A stretch of DNA of 64,000 bases from Eutreptiella sp. 'Long Island Sound 2002' (taxonomy: Eukaryota; Euglenozoa; Euglenophyceae; Eutreptiales; Eutreptiaceae). Of the stretch, positions 41,281 through 52,826 are shown one piece after another. Numbering within the stretch: the first letter of the stretch is position 1; every line of letters begins with the position of its first letter. The stretch covers positions 183,978,185 to 184,042,184 of the forward strand of contig OZ038380.1 in NCBI GenBank assembly GCA_964036045.1, in the 5' to 3' direction. Under the pieces are notes generated by a model that saw only the letters and a program-made list of their open reading frames with translations, was not told the origin of the DNA and searched no databases. A program made the position numbers and the translations under genes.

Positions 41281-42600
41281 AGCGACAGAATTTTCCCCTC
41301 CGGCGCCGAAGGCGCCAGCAATCATCTTCGGCATAAGCCCAGCCACATGGGGCAATTGGGTGTGGCCGAAGGCCAGGGAGGAAGGGTGTGTGGGGGGGCG
41401 AGGGGTCGCCCCACGGGGGGTCTGCAATTAGACACCACCCCCGCGGCGGAGGCGGGGGGGGGGGGGTCCGGGAGCGGGGGGGGGGGGGGAGGTTGAAAAA
41501 ATTTTCTCCATTTTGGGGGCATTTTTTTATTCCCATTTCATTCTGAGCATTTTGAATATACACAAGTGGGGTGAAATTGGTTTTTTGGTTTTACCACTCA
41601 CAACAAATGAAAAACAGTACTGTATTCCAACAGACGTACCTGTGAATCAGCAAAGGCTTCCTGGCCAGCAGAAGAAGACACGTGGCACAGCATTCCTTAA
41701 CTCATTGTGAGCATTTGAATGTAAACAAGAGGGGGGAAATCAAGTGTGTTGCAAATTTTCCAGCTCAAAAAAAATTTCCGGGCACCACTGGCGCCCAAGT
41801 TGCTAGTTCTAACCAGGTGCTAACTAGTATGGGTTGGGGGTCCAGAGGGGGGGGGGGTTGGTGTCAGGCCTCACGGGTCGCCCCCCCCCCCCCTCACACC
41901 GCGGTCTCCCACGGACATCCGCCCCAACCCGTTTGCTGCTGGATGCACCAGGGGGCGGGGCGTCACAGAAGAAGACAGAGGCTGCCAATGTAGGGAAAGT
42001 GGGCTGACAAGGCAGAGCCCGTGCGCCATGGTGCAACAGTCGGATGCAGTTCCAATCCTGCACTACCCCCCGTGCCAGAGGCACTGCACCAGCAGGGACT
42101 GTCCCTTTTGAACCTACCAAAAAAAAGTTTGTGTCCCATGCTCTGCAGTCTCTGTAGTCCTCTGCAGTTGGCACCACTCGCCTCAGACTCCAAGAACAAA
42201 TACAGACCAACATTTGCCATTTTGTCATAGACCACCCTGAGACAACTGCCGATGACTCCCATTGACTGGCCATCAGGTGACGATCAACTGTCGGCATTCG
42301 GTAGTTAATCACCTGCGGTTGGGGCTCAACACAACCATCGGCGGTGAATGACTAACCGCCAGTGGTTGGGCACGAGGGGGGCATCCACAGAGCGGGCCGG
42401 CCGCCCCCTGGGCCTGCACCGTGCCTGACCAGGGTTGATCCTTTTCAATGGTTTGGCCTCTCGCCCTGTGCCCCTACAACTGCAGTTGCTGTGCTGCGCC
42501 AGTAGAACCAACCGGGAAGATCGCACGGTAATGCCGCCTCAGTACGTCTATACCCGGCTGATCTGCACTATCTGGCCTGGAGGGCCTTTGGGGGGGGGGG
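41281..42600. other. No gene recognised
   Basis: Several G/C runs (41455-41490, 41850-41895) and a CGGCGGTT-type minisatellite fragment (42240-42370). A minus frame at 41824-42312 is open but has no family features. Confidence 0.5.
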
Positions 42601-42601
42601 G

Positions 42602-42603
<2 letters not shown>

Positions 42604-42682
<79 letters not shown>

Positions 42683-42723
42683 GGAGAGAGGGAGAGAGGG
42701 AGGGAGGGAGGGAGGGAGGGAGG
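42604..42723. repeat. (GA)n then (GGGAGA)n/(GGGA)n microsatellite abutting the gap
   Basis: AG dinucleotides to about 42674, then GGGAGAGA and GGGA units up to the N run. Similar GAGAGG sequence resumes at 42924-42975, so the gap lies within this array. Confidence 0.95.
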
Positions 42724-42923
42724 NNNNNNNNNNNNNNNNNNNNNNNNNNNNNNNNNNNNNNNNNNNNNNNNNNNNNNNNNNNNNNNNNNNNNNNNNNNNN
42801 NNNNNNNNNNNNNNNNNNNNNNNNNNNNNNNNNNNNNNNNNNNNNNNNNNNNNNNNNNNNNNNNNNNNNNNNNNNNNNNNNNNNNNNNNNNNNNNNNNNN
42901 NNNNNNNNNNNNNNNNNNNNNNN
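42724..42923. other. Assembly gap (200 N)
   Basis: Exactly 200 N, a conventional placeholder length, within a GA-rich simple repeat. The real length is unknown. Confidence 0.99.
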
Positions 42924-43236
42924 GCGGAGGGATGGTGAGAGGGGGAGAGAGAGAGGGAGAGAGAGAGAAAGAGAGGCAACGGATACAGAGCTGGCATGTA
43001 CCCCCCGTGTCACAGGCGTATGGTCCATCGTCCAACACTCTCTCTGTGCATTGTTTTGCCTTTCTGCACCGCAGCGCACACCAGACCAGTGCCGAATGTT
43101 GCCTTGAGTTCACCACACGAGGTGACTGTTGGGGGAGGGGGGGGGGGTCCTTGGGTTGGCTGAGCCGGGATTCCCGGGGGAAGCCGGGGTCTGCGCCAAC
43201 GCGATCACAACGATGCGCCCCACTCCCCCACCACAC

Positions 43237-43545
43237 CTGCAGCTGCTCTGCGACACTGGGGTCGAACGATAGCCACAGCGCGAGGATCGGCAAAGAGGTC
43301 GTTGGGGTCGGGAGGGCATAGCAGTGGATGTTGCCGTGCACCACCAGCGGCAGCACCGGCCCCAGGGTGCTGTACAGGTACTGCAGGTTCTCGACCGGGG
43401 GCACGCCGCAGACAACGAGCCCCAGGGTGTGCCCCACCGCGTCCACGCGCCACGCCACGCCGGAGTCGGCAAGGGCCTCGCGGACGAGGTCAACGAACAG
43501 CGGCGCGGCCGCGGGGCCGGCGCCGTCGGGCGCGGGGGTCCCGGA
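43237..43545 (-). CDS. Exon of unnamed gene, possibly NAD-GDH-like N-terminal region
   Basis: The open frame reads LFVDLVREALADSGVAWRVD, TLGLVVCGVPPVENLQYLY, STLGPVLPLVVHGNIHCYAL and LALWLSFDPSVAEQLQ, then donor CAG|GTGTGG in phase 0. The codon pattern is protein-like and free of repeats. The 5' edge is uncertain: a pyrimidine-rich acceptor (CCACGCCGCAG) lies in a Pro/Arg-rich stretch at about 43586. Family assignment rests on its neighbour exons and is weak. Phase 0 also allows splicing to the kinase exon at 40826. Confidence 0.5.
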
Positions 43546-43699
43546 GGGCGCGGGCCGGCACCGCCGGGGCCGGGGGCTGCGGCGTGGCGGTCGGGGGCGG
43601 TGGTGTCCGGGCCGGGGGGGCCGGCGCCGCTGGGGCCGGGGGGTTCGCCGGGGCCGGGCCGTCGGGGCCGGGGTGGTCTGCGGAGATGCGGTGCGCCCA

Positions 43700-43925
43700 C
43701 TGCAGGGCCGTGGGGAGGCCGGGCGGGGGGGCGTAGGCGGCGCCGGGGACGTCCGGGTACGACACGAGGGTCAGGAGCAGCGCGCGGTCGAGGGAGACGA
43801 AGCACTTCACCGTGGCGGACCTGGCCTTGGCGAAGCCGAGCAGCGGGGACGCCATGAGCGCGAGGGAGACCTCGTGGTCTACTGGCCCCCAGATGCTGAC
43901 CACCTCGCTGGCCGCTGCGGAGGAT
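43700..43925 (-). CDS. Exon of unnamed gene, possibly NAD-GDH-like N-terminal region
   Basis: The acceptor CCCGCCTTCAG is followed by SSAAASEVVSIWGPVDHEVS, LALMASPLLGFAKARSATVK and CFVSLDRALLLTLVSYPD. The last part resembles the strand 'FTSLDxxLxLxVF' of large NAD-GDHs. The first base completes an AGA codon with the exon ending at 45558. The 3' edge is not certain because the frame runs on into a Pro/Ala-rich GC-rich stretch. Confidence 0.5.
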
Positions 43926-44576
43926 CTGAAGGCGGGCAGCACGTGTGGGGGAGGGTCCGTGGAGGTGGTGTGGAAGGGTGTGGAGGGCGTGTGCAGAGGG
44001 GTGTGTGGTGGGGTGTGTGGTGGGTTGTCTGGGGAGGGTCAGGGTTCGTCTCCTTCAAATGCTGCTCAAACTGCGAGGTTTGTAACAATTGCAGCAAATC
44101 AATTCTTGGACTGCCCCGCCCCACCCCGCCTTGGCTTGGCGAGCCGATCCGAGCGAGCGCGCACGCGTGTGTGGAGAAAGATGCTGCATTGACAGCCTCC
44201 CAGGCACTTACCGCGCTGCCTCTGCTGGCTCAGCAAACCATGTCATGTTGCCTCGACGTACTCCCTGCGCACAGGGACAGGGCATGCTGGGCCTCCGTGC
44301 CCCCCCCCCCCCGGGAGCAATTTCCAGGCCGCCCTGCTGTCCATGGGAGCATATCTAGACCAGGTTCTCCCAGCCAATCCTCACTCCTCCTCAGTACTCT
44401 GCCCCCCACCTACTCCACGGACTATTGGACTATTGAAGGGACACAATGTCGCACTGCGCGCACGCTGCGCGGCGATTTGACAAACGCCACCAAATACCAA
44501 CTCCGGATGAGCGGCCCTGGGCCCTACTTGTACTATTGACTGAACCTGCCCCCGCCTCCCCCAGACACGAGCAGCA

Positions 44577-44760
44577 GGAGTGCGGGGGTGCGCAGTGGGC
44601 ACACTGGGAGTTGGACACAGCCGCTCAATGACCTGCACCAGGTTCGATTCCCACCGGCGTTGTTCACAGGCTACAGAGGGACTTGAACACAGGACCTCTG
44701 TCTGGAGGCTGGTCGTTGAATCAGGCTGCTTTCCCCTCCCTCTGAGGTACTGACAGGGGG
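44577..44760. other. Two opposed tRNA B-box-like sequences
   Basis: GGTTCGATTCC (44642, plus) and, on the minus strand, GTTCAAGTCC (about 44682). Neither is in a foldable tRNA: the T-arm stems do not pair. They may be SINE remains. Confidence 0.25.
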
Positions 44761-44809
44761 GTCATTTGCAGGGGCTACTCTGAGATACGGCCTGCCTTGT
44801 CATTGTGGG

Positions 44810-45000
44810 TCTTCCGTCTTGGGTGGGCCCAGGGACATGGGTGTGCGGGAGCATGAGAACAGTGTTGGTACAGAATTTGTCTGGCGAAGTTGCCGTCTCA
44901 AAGGGTGCGGCCTCGGGCCGTTGCCGAGGGGGGAAGGCAGACCGCATTTCAGGCGCGCCTTCCTTCACAGAGCGCGGATTTTCCGAGCAACAGCCCGTCC
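44810..45000 (-). repeat. Inverted repeat pair, right member
   Basis: Reverse complement of 41040-41280, with moderate divergence and a short deletion. It lies in the intron between the GDH-like exons at 45558 and 43925. Confidence 0.8.
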
Positions 45001-45557
45001 CCGGCGCCCGGTTGACATTTCGCGATTCGCTAGCCCCCGCACCGGCCCCCTGGAAGCGCAAACTGACACCAGCATGGATCAGCGGGGGGCCGCCAGGGCT
45101 CAGAGGTGCGCACGTTTTTCCACAGACTGCGGGCGCCGTGTGAGGTTTTGGGAAGAGCCGGAGCAATTCTCATCATCATTTCCTCCCATTGCACATTTTC
45201 CACTGCGCTCTTCCCAATCCTGCCCGGTTGCCCACAGTTGCCCTGATAATTGCGCCCGCGTCAGGCCCTCCCCATGGGCCCAACATCATGGCAGTACTCC
45301 AGGCACGCCAGCCCCCTATGGTGCATTTTGTTTGTTGGAGTAACATGTAGTGTGCATGGTTGTGGTGCCTTTCCGCTTGTTGTGTCAGCAGTTGTGCGTG
45401 GGATGTGTACCTACGGTGGAGGCGCAACGTGTGTTTGGCCTGTTCGTGTTGGCCGTGCACGATGCGTTTTGTGCTTGTGTTTGTGGGGGTGTGTCCCGGA
45501 GGTGCGTGCGGCGCAGGGCGCGGGGTGGCGGCGCAGGGCGCGGGGTGGCGGCCACAC

Positions 45558-45800
45558 CTGATGACGACGAGGTCCGAGACCGCCCCCGGGTGTGCGAAGA
45601 TCAGCAGGGCTTTGAGGTGGTTCTCCTGCATCGAGGGGCTCACTGACCTCCAGTAGGCGGGGGGCATGTTGGCCTCAAACCACGGGGCCCACGTGCGGGC
45701 GGCCCTGAAGATGGATTCCAGGGGGGCCTGGGACTGCCACGGGCTGACGTCCGACGGCGGACTGGGGGCCGAGGCCAGCGTGGCCATCGTTCTCACGGGC
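45558..45800 (-). CDS. Exon resembling NAD-specific glutamate dehydrogenase (large type) N-terminal region
   Basis: RAARTWAPWFEANMPPAYWR followed by SVSPSMQENHLKALLIF resembles the 'WFxxxMPxxYFRxVxxxxxxxHLKAI' motif I know from the N-terminal part of the large NAD-dependent GDHs of protists, fungi and bacteria, enzymes that convert glutamate to 2-oxoglutarate in carbon and nitrogen metabolism. The dehydrogenase catalytic domain is not in the window. The donor is ATCAG|GTGTGG, phase 2. The 5' edge is unresolved: the frame opens after a stop near 45817. Confidence 0.45.
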
Positions 45801-45867
45801 CCGGGCGGGAGTTATGGGACATCTACACTCATTGTCTGCAGGTGCAGGACACCACGGGGACGTGGGC

Positions 45868-46105
45868 AGGGAACTGTGAGAAGGGGGGGGGGGAGGAGGG
45901 GTCTGGGACCCAAAAGTTTGTGTACCAAGAGTGGCCCCCGACACGACTTTCCCAACGGTAAATTTCGTTTTTTCCCACGATGGTCACTTTGGTCTGGAGG
46001 GGGGGGGGGGGTTGGCACAAGGCCCCGGTATCAGGAAGTGGGGGGCTCCAGGGGGGTACCCCCCCTCCTCCTGTGGTGTACAGCCATTCTAATACTTCTC
46101 TGGAC
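45868..46105. mobile_element. G-run element of the TATTAGAA family, copy with decayed left end
   Basis: The right end is GTGGTGTACAGCCATTCTAATACTTC. The left end, TGTGAGAAGGGGGG, is degraded. Internal GGGACCCAAAAGTTTGTGTACC and the G run before TTGGCACAAGGCC match 39215-39345. See 59037-59274 for the best-preserved copy. Confidence 0.5.
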
Positions 46106-48600
46106 GTTGGGGACCGTCAGCAGGTGCTCCATCCGTTCTGGCAAGACCCGCCAACTGCGTGACAGGGAGTCAACTTCCGTTTTCATTCGCAGCTTGGCGC
46201 CCTATGTGTCGTTGAGGTGCTGCCCAGGATGTCTCTGTTGGACGGGGTTAACGGGTGCAATAACACGTTTCTCCTTGTATTCAGACTTACGTGTGCCAAG
46301 TAAGTGCCCAGACAGTGTGACCGGACCTTAACAACAAACAAAGTATGATAGGTTGTCCTGTGTGGGAGCCACAAGGGACAAGGCCGGAGGCGGTGGGACG
46401 TCTGGTTGGAATTCGGAACCTGTCACCAGCGTATGCGCAGGGATAACTGCCACGCCCTTGTGGACTTCCCTGAAGTTGAGCTGACTGGAATGGTACCGTG
46501 TGGTAGAAACAGGTGCAGTACCGTGTCTGTGTACCTAAGTCTCCCCTCCACCAAAGATTTTCTCAGGTGAGCTGGTGGTTTGGTCCACAAGGTTTGGGGC
46601 GTAGGCATTTTGCGTGCGAGTTTTTCGAGCTCACCTTGACATCGGGGTCTCATCCAGATTTTTGTGCCAGAAATGCACTTGGTGTGTTGTGCAGTGTACC
46701 ATTCTTTTTTGGGTTCAGACCTTGGCAAGCTGGCAAAGCCCTCTTACCAGATGGGACTCGAGGGAGCTCTTGGAATCAGGAATCAGAGCAGTCCAGTGCT
46801 ACGATTGTCCCTATACAATCAACAAATGACCTCCAGATCCAACAGTTGGGCGCTGCAAAGGCTGTCCTGCAAAGGACAGCCGTTAAAGGACGACACGGCA
46901 CAATGGTTTGAAAGCAGAAGTGTGCATCTCCCTTCATGGTGTGACAACAGTGTGAGGGGGTATCGCCACATGGAGTGCTAGGGGAAGGTAAGCGTGCCCC
47001 GATCGCACGGTTTACCTGCATTTAAGTACACTTTGCATCCACGCCATGATCAATATTCATGCAATTATCCCCTTTCATGACAGACCCGTGATTCTCGCTG
47101 AGACAGTTCCTCCAACTCAGTGCCGGTATAAGTAGCCAAGTGGGCCCTCCTGGGGGGAGGGGGTTTCATTGACTGGGATCATCAATCAGTCACCATGAAA
47201 TCTTAGGCCAAACACGCTGGACAAACTGTTTTGAGGTCAAAAATGGTCAGAGATACCTCATCAAATCCGGGACAGAGGACGGATCCCTTGCCACGCTGAC
47301 TTCCAAAAACCACACTCGAGGCCATCCTGGGGGCCTGGTCAATGCAGCCCCCCCTCACCCCCTGCCCCCTTAGGGGGAAACACGCGCACTGCGCGCACCG
47401 AGCGCTGTCTTTTGCATTCAGCTTTGTGATTTCAGGGATCTTTCAGGTTGGCAGGGACGCGGTGGCCTCAGGGGTAAAAATACAACAACGGAGGCCTCCA
47501 CTCTACCTCCCCACCAATCGCACCATGGTTGTAGCCGCCCACACCCCTCTGCGAATTGGTCCAGGGACAGAGTCAACTCAACGGAGCGCAGATGGTGCTG
47601 TTGCGCATTCTGGGCTTTACAATGTGCACGAGGGATATAGCGCAAAAGGAATGTGGAACACCTTCTGGGGGATAAAGCAGTGACATGAGATAACAAGGAA
47701 ATGTAGGACCATCAGTTGTGCAGTGGCAAACACTGCAGGGCCGGTGAAGTGCTGAGAAAAAGCACAACTACTGCATCAAGCACAATGGACAAAAACGCGT
47801 GTTGTGTTTCCCTCATAGATACCCGCAAATCTGACCAAAGGTTCAGCATCCTGAGCCACAGTCCCTGAGCCAACGCTGCAAGCAAGACGGGCATCTTCAG
47901 CGGTCTCCGGAGCCCCCCGTCGCATGAAAGCTGGCGTTCCAAGCGTGTTCTGCCAGCAAAGACCAAGGTGCATTGTAATGGCATGTACAGCTTTCATACC
48001 ACAGTTTAGGTTTGCCCCTTTCCACACATGCATGTGACCTGACATCAGTATGAAAAAGGAACAAACAACTGATGGACAAATGCACATCGTGTTCTGGACC
48101 GAAAATTTCCTCTGTCAACGAAGGTTTTACAAACATACTTTGCTGCAACTTGGCAGGGCATATTTAAGGGAAAAGAATGCATGTTCTGAAGCTTAGCCCT
48201 TGGGTCGAGGTGTCCTGGTCCTCGCACTGCAGTCTGCGGGCCCTGTGCGTGCATGAGATCTCCAGCACCCCATTCGGACAAGTGGCTTGTGTGTGTCACG
48301 CCCCTGTCATTCCTGAGGAGGCATGTTCATGCCCAGCACATACCCCTTGGGGGATTTTTTAGGGTCGCTATGCAGCAACATTTCCTGCATGCCCCACGCA
48401 GGCCTGTGCTTGGTAACCCCCGGGGGTGGGGGCCAGGCATGCCACTTGTGTCTGGCAGGGAAACTGAGTTTTATTAGGAATCGCCCCTTACCATGTGCCA
48501 CTGTAATATCCGCTCCTGTTGCACCGGAGCTCAGTAGGAACCAGCTGCGTCCTGTGTCAGACCCAGTAGGACTCAGCTCTGCCTGATCACGTGTGACCTG
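46106..48600. other. No gene recognised
   Basis: Frames on both strands up to about 130 codons show no motif. It includes a copy of the A-box repeat (47375-47560). No tandem repeats of note. Confidence 0.5.
47375..47560 (+). repeat. Repeat with tRNA-like A box, copy 2
   Basis: GGGACGCGGTGGCCTCAGGGGTAAAA, ACAACGGAGGCCTCCACTC and GTAGCCGCCCACACCCC in the same order as 31815-31995. Confidence 0.55.
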
Positions 48601-48609
48601 GTGGACGCT

Positions 48610-48790
48610 AATGGCATGTCTGGTGGGGGTGTTTTGGGCCCTGGCCCACCCCAACCGACCGACAAACCCACCCACGTCAGAAAATGTTTCCCCGGCAAAA
48701 CATCAAATTTATTTAAGGGGCTGATTTTAGGTACACAAACTTGTTTTTGGCCTCTGACCCACTCACCCAGGCCCCCCCCCTCGAGGGGGA
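48610..48790 (+). repeat. 170-bp dispersed repeat, copy 2
   Basis: Same order of blocks as 34600-34800 (GGCCC-rich head, AAATTTATTTAAGGGG, CTGATTTTAGGTACACAAAC, TTTGGCCTCTG). Confidence 0.7.
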
Positions 48791-50760
48791 GGGTGTCCGC
48801 CACACCATGCACAAGCCTGCCCATTGTGTAGTGCGTCCGGCCTGCCCCTCGCGGAGCATGTCATCGGGTCCAGGGCACGCAGAGTTGCTCAGGGACGTGG
48901 AGGGCTGTGCGCTGTGCAACCATGCGATGCTGAGATTTTCGGTTCAAATTGCACTCCCCCCCCCCCCCCCGATGAGAAGACTGCATAAGACAGACCGTAC
49001 ACGCCCATCGATGTTCTGCATGTCCTGCATATTCTTCGGTGCCAAACAAAGACCGCAGGCGCCTGTCTGTAGGAACAAGGGACGCGGAGGTGTCTCCCCC
49101 CACCCCCCGCTGCCTCGGCCACCGGTGGTTGCCAAGATGGGTCAGACTCTTGCAAAGGGGCGTAAAATGGGATTGACATTGTTGGGGTCTGCCGTGTCAA
49201 CAAATCCGTTCACCAAATTGGAACAATTTGTTTTGCGGGCCGGGTTTTGCCAGCCCACTTTGTGCATCCCAGCCCTGCTTTCCAAAAGGGCTCCCGTGCC
49301 TGAGGCCCAAAAGAGGCCCAAAAGAGAGGTTGGGGAGGGGCTGGGAACAATGACCACGGCGCGCTGATCGTTTTGAGGTATGCATCATCGGGGGAGAAAA
49401 ACGAAAGTTTTCTTGGTCGTTCTGCTGCGTTTTTCAACACAGTAAAGATGGGGGGGGGGGGGGCAGTAGGGCATGGCACCCCCTGACCCCAGGGGCAGGG
49501 CTGTGTTTTAAGGGGTGGGTGGGTGGGTGGGTGGTGTGGGACCCCCCCAGACAATGATGCCAAGTTGTTAACAGGAGCCCTGTCCTGGGGGGGGGGGGGG
49601 GGGCAACAGAGGTCCCACGCTCACATCCGAATGGTGCACCCCACTCCCGGTTGCCAACTGTGCTGTCGAGTAATATTGTTGTTCCAGCCAGCGTTGTCTG
49701 TCAAGGCTTCGGGTTGGTTGGTGGACTGGCATGGCCCCCATCGTGCCCATCACTGCCAGGCCCCTTTCTCTGCTGTCGCATGGAAGACCGGACAGGCCGG
49801 AGCCCCTGGGGAGACCCAAGCGCATCCGGCCGCCTCAAGCGCCCGCCCATCGCGTCATGTGCGCGGCACTTGTGGGTGGGGGAGGGCCGGACGGGACCCC
49901 CTGGTCCATGACCAAGAGACCCAATCCCGTCTCCTCCGGGCGTGCGGTGGCTGCGGCCGGGACTCGCTTGAGGGGGAGGGGGTTTCGGGGGGCAATTGCA
50001 CGGCAGCTGCGGAGCGGTCACAGGGGACAGCAATCTGGCATTGTTGGTGGGAAATATGGTTTGTTTTGACTCATTATCTGAGGTTTTGGACTGAGTGAGA
50101 GGCTGAGCAGTCCTACGTCTGGGAACACAGTAGTTACTGCGGTCACCTTGGCCACCGGGGGAAATGGGTCCAAAAATAGCCTACTCTTTGGCACAGCGTG
50201 CGGTGCGCCCCCTACAAACAGTTTGGAATGCGGTTGAGGCTGGTGTTGGGGGATTCGAATGCCGTTGGGGTAGCCTTAGGGCCGGAGTCTGGGGGGTTAC
50301 CCCCCCCACTTCAAGCGAGTCCCTGCGGCACTGATTTCGCGGCGGCGGCGGTGGTGGGCCGAGCGGACCCTCCCGAGGGATCCCACGCCATCGCGGGTGC
50401 GATGCGCGCCGTTGGGTGCGATCCCCCCATCCGCCGCGGTGTCCAGCCCCTGCCCCTGCCACTCCCATGCCCCCGGTCCTGCCACCGGCTCCCGGGGCCC
50501 GGGTCCAACGCCGCCCACACCCGAAGCGGTCTCCTCTTGGGACAGCTCCTCCGGACCGTTGGTTCAGGACCCCGTGGGAGGGGGGGGGATGTCGGTTGGG
50601 GCCCAGGCCCACCCCTCACCCCCCTACAGCCCTAAACCATCCAACAAAAAGGCAGGTACGGGCAGAGGCCAGCCAAAGAAAAAGTAGGCCGAATGGGCTG
50701 TGCACAGAGATGAATCTCTGCCAGCTTGAACTTTCACTCAGACTTTGGCTTTCGCCTTTT
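48791..50760. other. No gene recognised
   Basis: C/G runs at 48956-48970, 49448-49464 and 49588-49604, and a copy of the GTGGTGCCGAGTTGTTAAAA family (49500-49600, reading GATGCCAAGTTGTTAACAGG). GC-rich 50180-50650 has overlapping long frames on both strands without motifs. Confidence 0.5.
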
Positions 50761-50864
50761 CAAAAAAAAAAACCATTTACCTCAGGGAAAGAACGAAATT
50801 TATCAAACGGGCTCGAAATTGGAGGCCAATTTTTTGGTCCGCGGGGGTGTTCTTCGGCCTCTGA

Positions 50865-51055
50865 CCTCCCCAGGGATGCATTAGAAGGGAAGGAACCTCA
50901 GAGGCAGCCCCAGCAGCGGTTAGACAGGTGGTTGGAGGAGGTTGCCCAGGCGGTTGGGGACGGTTACTGTCGGTTGCAAATGTTATTGAAGGTGGCACTT
51001 GCCATCAGGGAGACAGTGGCTGGGCATAGGCTGGGCACCCTGGAAGGAGGGGGGG
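50865..51055 (+). repeat. Three-locus 160-bp repeat, copy 2 (frame intact)
   Basis: Plus frame EPQRQPQQRLDRWLEEVAQA then VGDGYCRLQMLLKVALAIRE and TVAGHRLG. See 26635-26790. Confidence 0.65.
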
Positions 51056-51059
51056 TTAC

Positions 51060-52630
51060 TGCAGTCCGACGGAATGTCACACAGGGGGTGCCCCCTTCCA
51101 ATGCATCCTTGGACCGCCCCGAACCCCCCCTGGGGGCCAAGGTTTGTTTTGCCACCAAGCAATGGCCTGATCCCCGCAGGTATGTCTTGGACGAAGGAGG
51201 ATGCACTGTCCACGCATTGCGCGCGCGTCGCCCATCTTCAGAGTCAAAACCCAGGGTCATACTGCCCCGACGGCGAGTTTGCGGAGTATTTGGAACTTGG
51301 GTCCGAGGGCACCCGGTCATCACTGCACGATGTGTGGTGTGTGCCACAGCCACAGAGGGGCCGCGCTGTGGGGGGCAAGGACGTTGAGGACAGTGGGGAA
51401 CGAAACGCGACCGTAGCACGACGGAGCACTCACCACGCACCACTTGGGGTATGGGACGGGAAGCAGGTATGGGACTCGGCTGCTTCCTGCCACAACAGCA
51501 CCCCTCCTCCCCACCACAGAGGAGGGGGCCCATTCCCTCGCATGATGGCGGCCACAGATCCACGGGCACCATTGCGACATGATCGAATATATAACATCCT
51601 CCCACTTCTGTCTGGTATCCTGTGCAAAGGGCCTGCAGGCGACACGTGGCGATACCATCCGAAACCTGAAAAACCGGCCGTTTGGGGTCGTTTCGGTCGC
51701 GCCAGCCGGCCCAACAGAAACGTCACCGCTCGTCCCAACCGATTCAAAGCGGTACCGGAAGGTGGGCCATTCGTCGACCCGGAGGGTTTGGGTGCGTGCG
51801 ACGTCTACCACCGTCTTCCTGGCCCCCCCCGGTCAAACGCACCGTTCAGCCATGTTTTGCACACATCGTTTGCTTCGCCGCAGGCAGTGCTGCACTCTTG
51901 CAGCTGGTGGCTGGCGGTCGTCGCAGCATGTAACGGTTACAGAGCAGCCGCTTGATGGATCAGACCCCCCAGTCGGAACGTGCACGCCCCACCACTGCCA
52001 CTGGAGAGCCCCTTCAGACACACAGATCTTTGTCAAAAAACAGTGTGCGGGGGCGGCTGTGATCGCAACCCGTGCATTTGTGTTTCATTTTGGTCACGGG
52101 CATCGTTTGTAGATCACCTGGCAATTCTTTCAGCCGCTGCTCATACACGAAACCAAACATCGTTTCCCGCCCCTGAGAAGGGGCACTTTTGGAGTAGGCA
52201 AGAGTAGAAATGGTCATATACCGAGCAGGCCCACCGAGACCACACATCCCGTGCAGACTCATCCAGGCTTCATCCCCCTTCCGAAAACGGTGTGGCTTGG
52301 ACTGAGGGCTCGGGTCAATTGCATTGCTGTGGGCAGGCGAAAGGTTGTGGTGGTCGTCAGAGGTCACATGCGTCGTCGTAGCAGCACCACACGCCGCCAC
52401 ATACATCCGGTAAGCGGGGAAGGAGCCAGTCACCAACGGCGGTTGAACAGCCACCCGACAGCAGTCGGCGGTTACTCAATAGGGGTTGGCATTGATCTGA
52501 ACGCTGTTACAAGACGGCGATTGTGGGGATGAGCGGGGCAACGGACGCCGAGATGTGGAATCCTTGTGCCTACCGTCCCTGCAGCACACTACAGGGAGGG
52601 ACGGACGCATGCACCCCGGTAGTGGAGAGT
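51060..52630. other. No gene recognised
   Basis: Open frames in several phases, including plus 50999-51955, are without family motifs. From 52435 the CGGCGGTTG minisatellite begins. Confidence 0.5.
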
Positions 52631-52635
52631 CACTT

Positions 52636-52708
52636 GCCGGTAGGTAGACTCGAACCCGGTACGACTGCTCCCGAAGCCAAGGTGCCTAACCACGGAGCTA
52701 CCCGCTCC
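52636..52708 (-). tRNA. tRNA-derived pseudogene or SINE head (A and B boxes at tRNA spacing)
   Basis: On the minus strand GGAGCGG is followed by TAGCTCCGTGGTTAGGCACC, a good pol III A box and D-arm, and 44 nt from the A-box start by GGTTCGAGTC, a good B box, exactly as in a tRNA. The anticodon and T stems do not pair, so it is unlikely to be a working tRNA. It lies just downstream of the ESF1-like stop codon, between CGGCGGTT minisatellite segments. Confidence 0.45.
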
Positions 52709-52826
52709 AATAGACGGCGATTGTGGGTAAACGACAAGAGTCCGCCAACAACCACAGGCGGTTGAGTCAACGGATGGCGGTTGGCCGGCAACCGTTGAAG
52801 GCCCCCTTCCCCGTTCCATCGCCGCG

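Noticed and set aside
42435-43458. Frames running through the N gap
   Set aside because: The N run is translated as X. Only the part at 43237-43545 has codon-like sequence.
44577-44660. Functional tRNA gene around GGTTCGATTCC
   Set aside because: The T-arm and acceptor stems do not pair and no anticodon arm can be drawn.
50181-51955. Several long GC-rich frames on both strands
   Set aside because: Mutually overlapping, without motifs, and including the three-locus repeat. Length is explained by few stop codons in GC-rich sequence.
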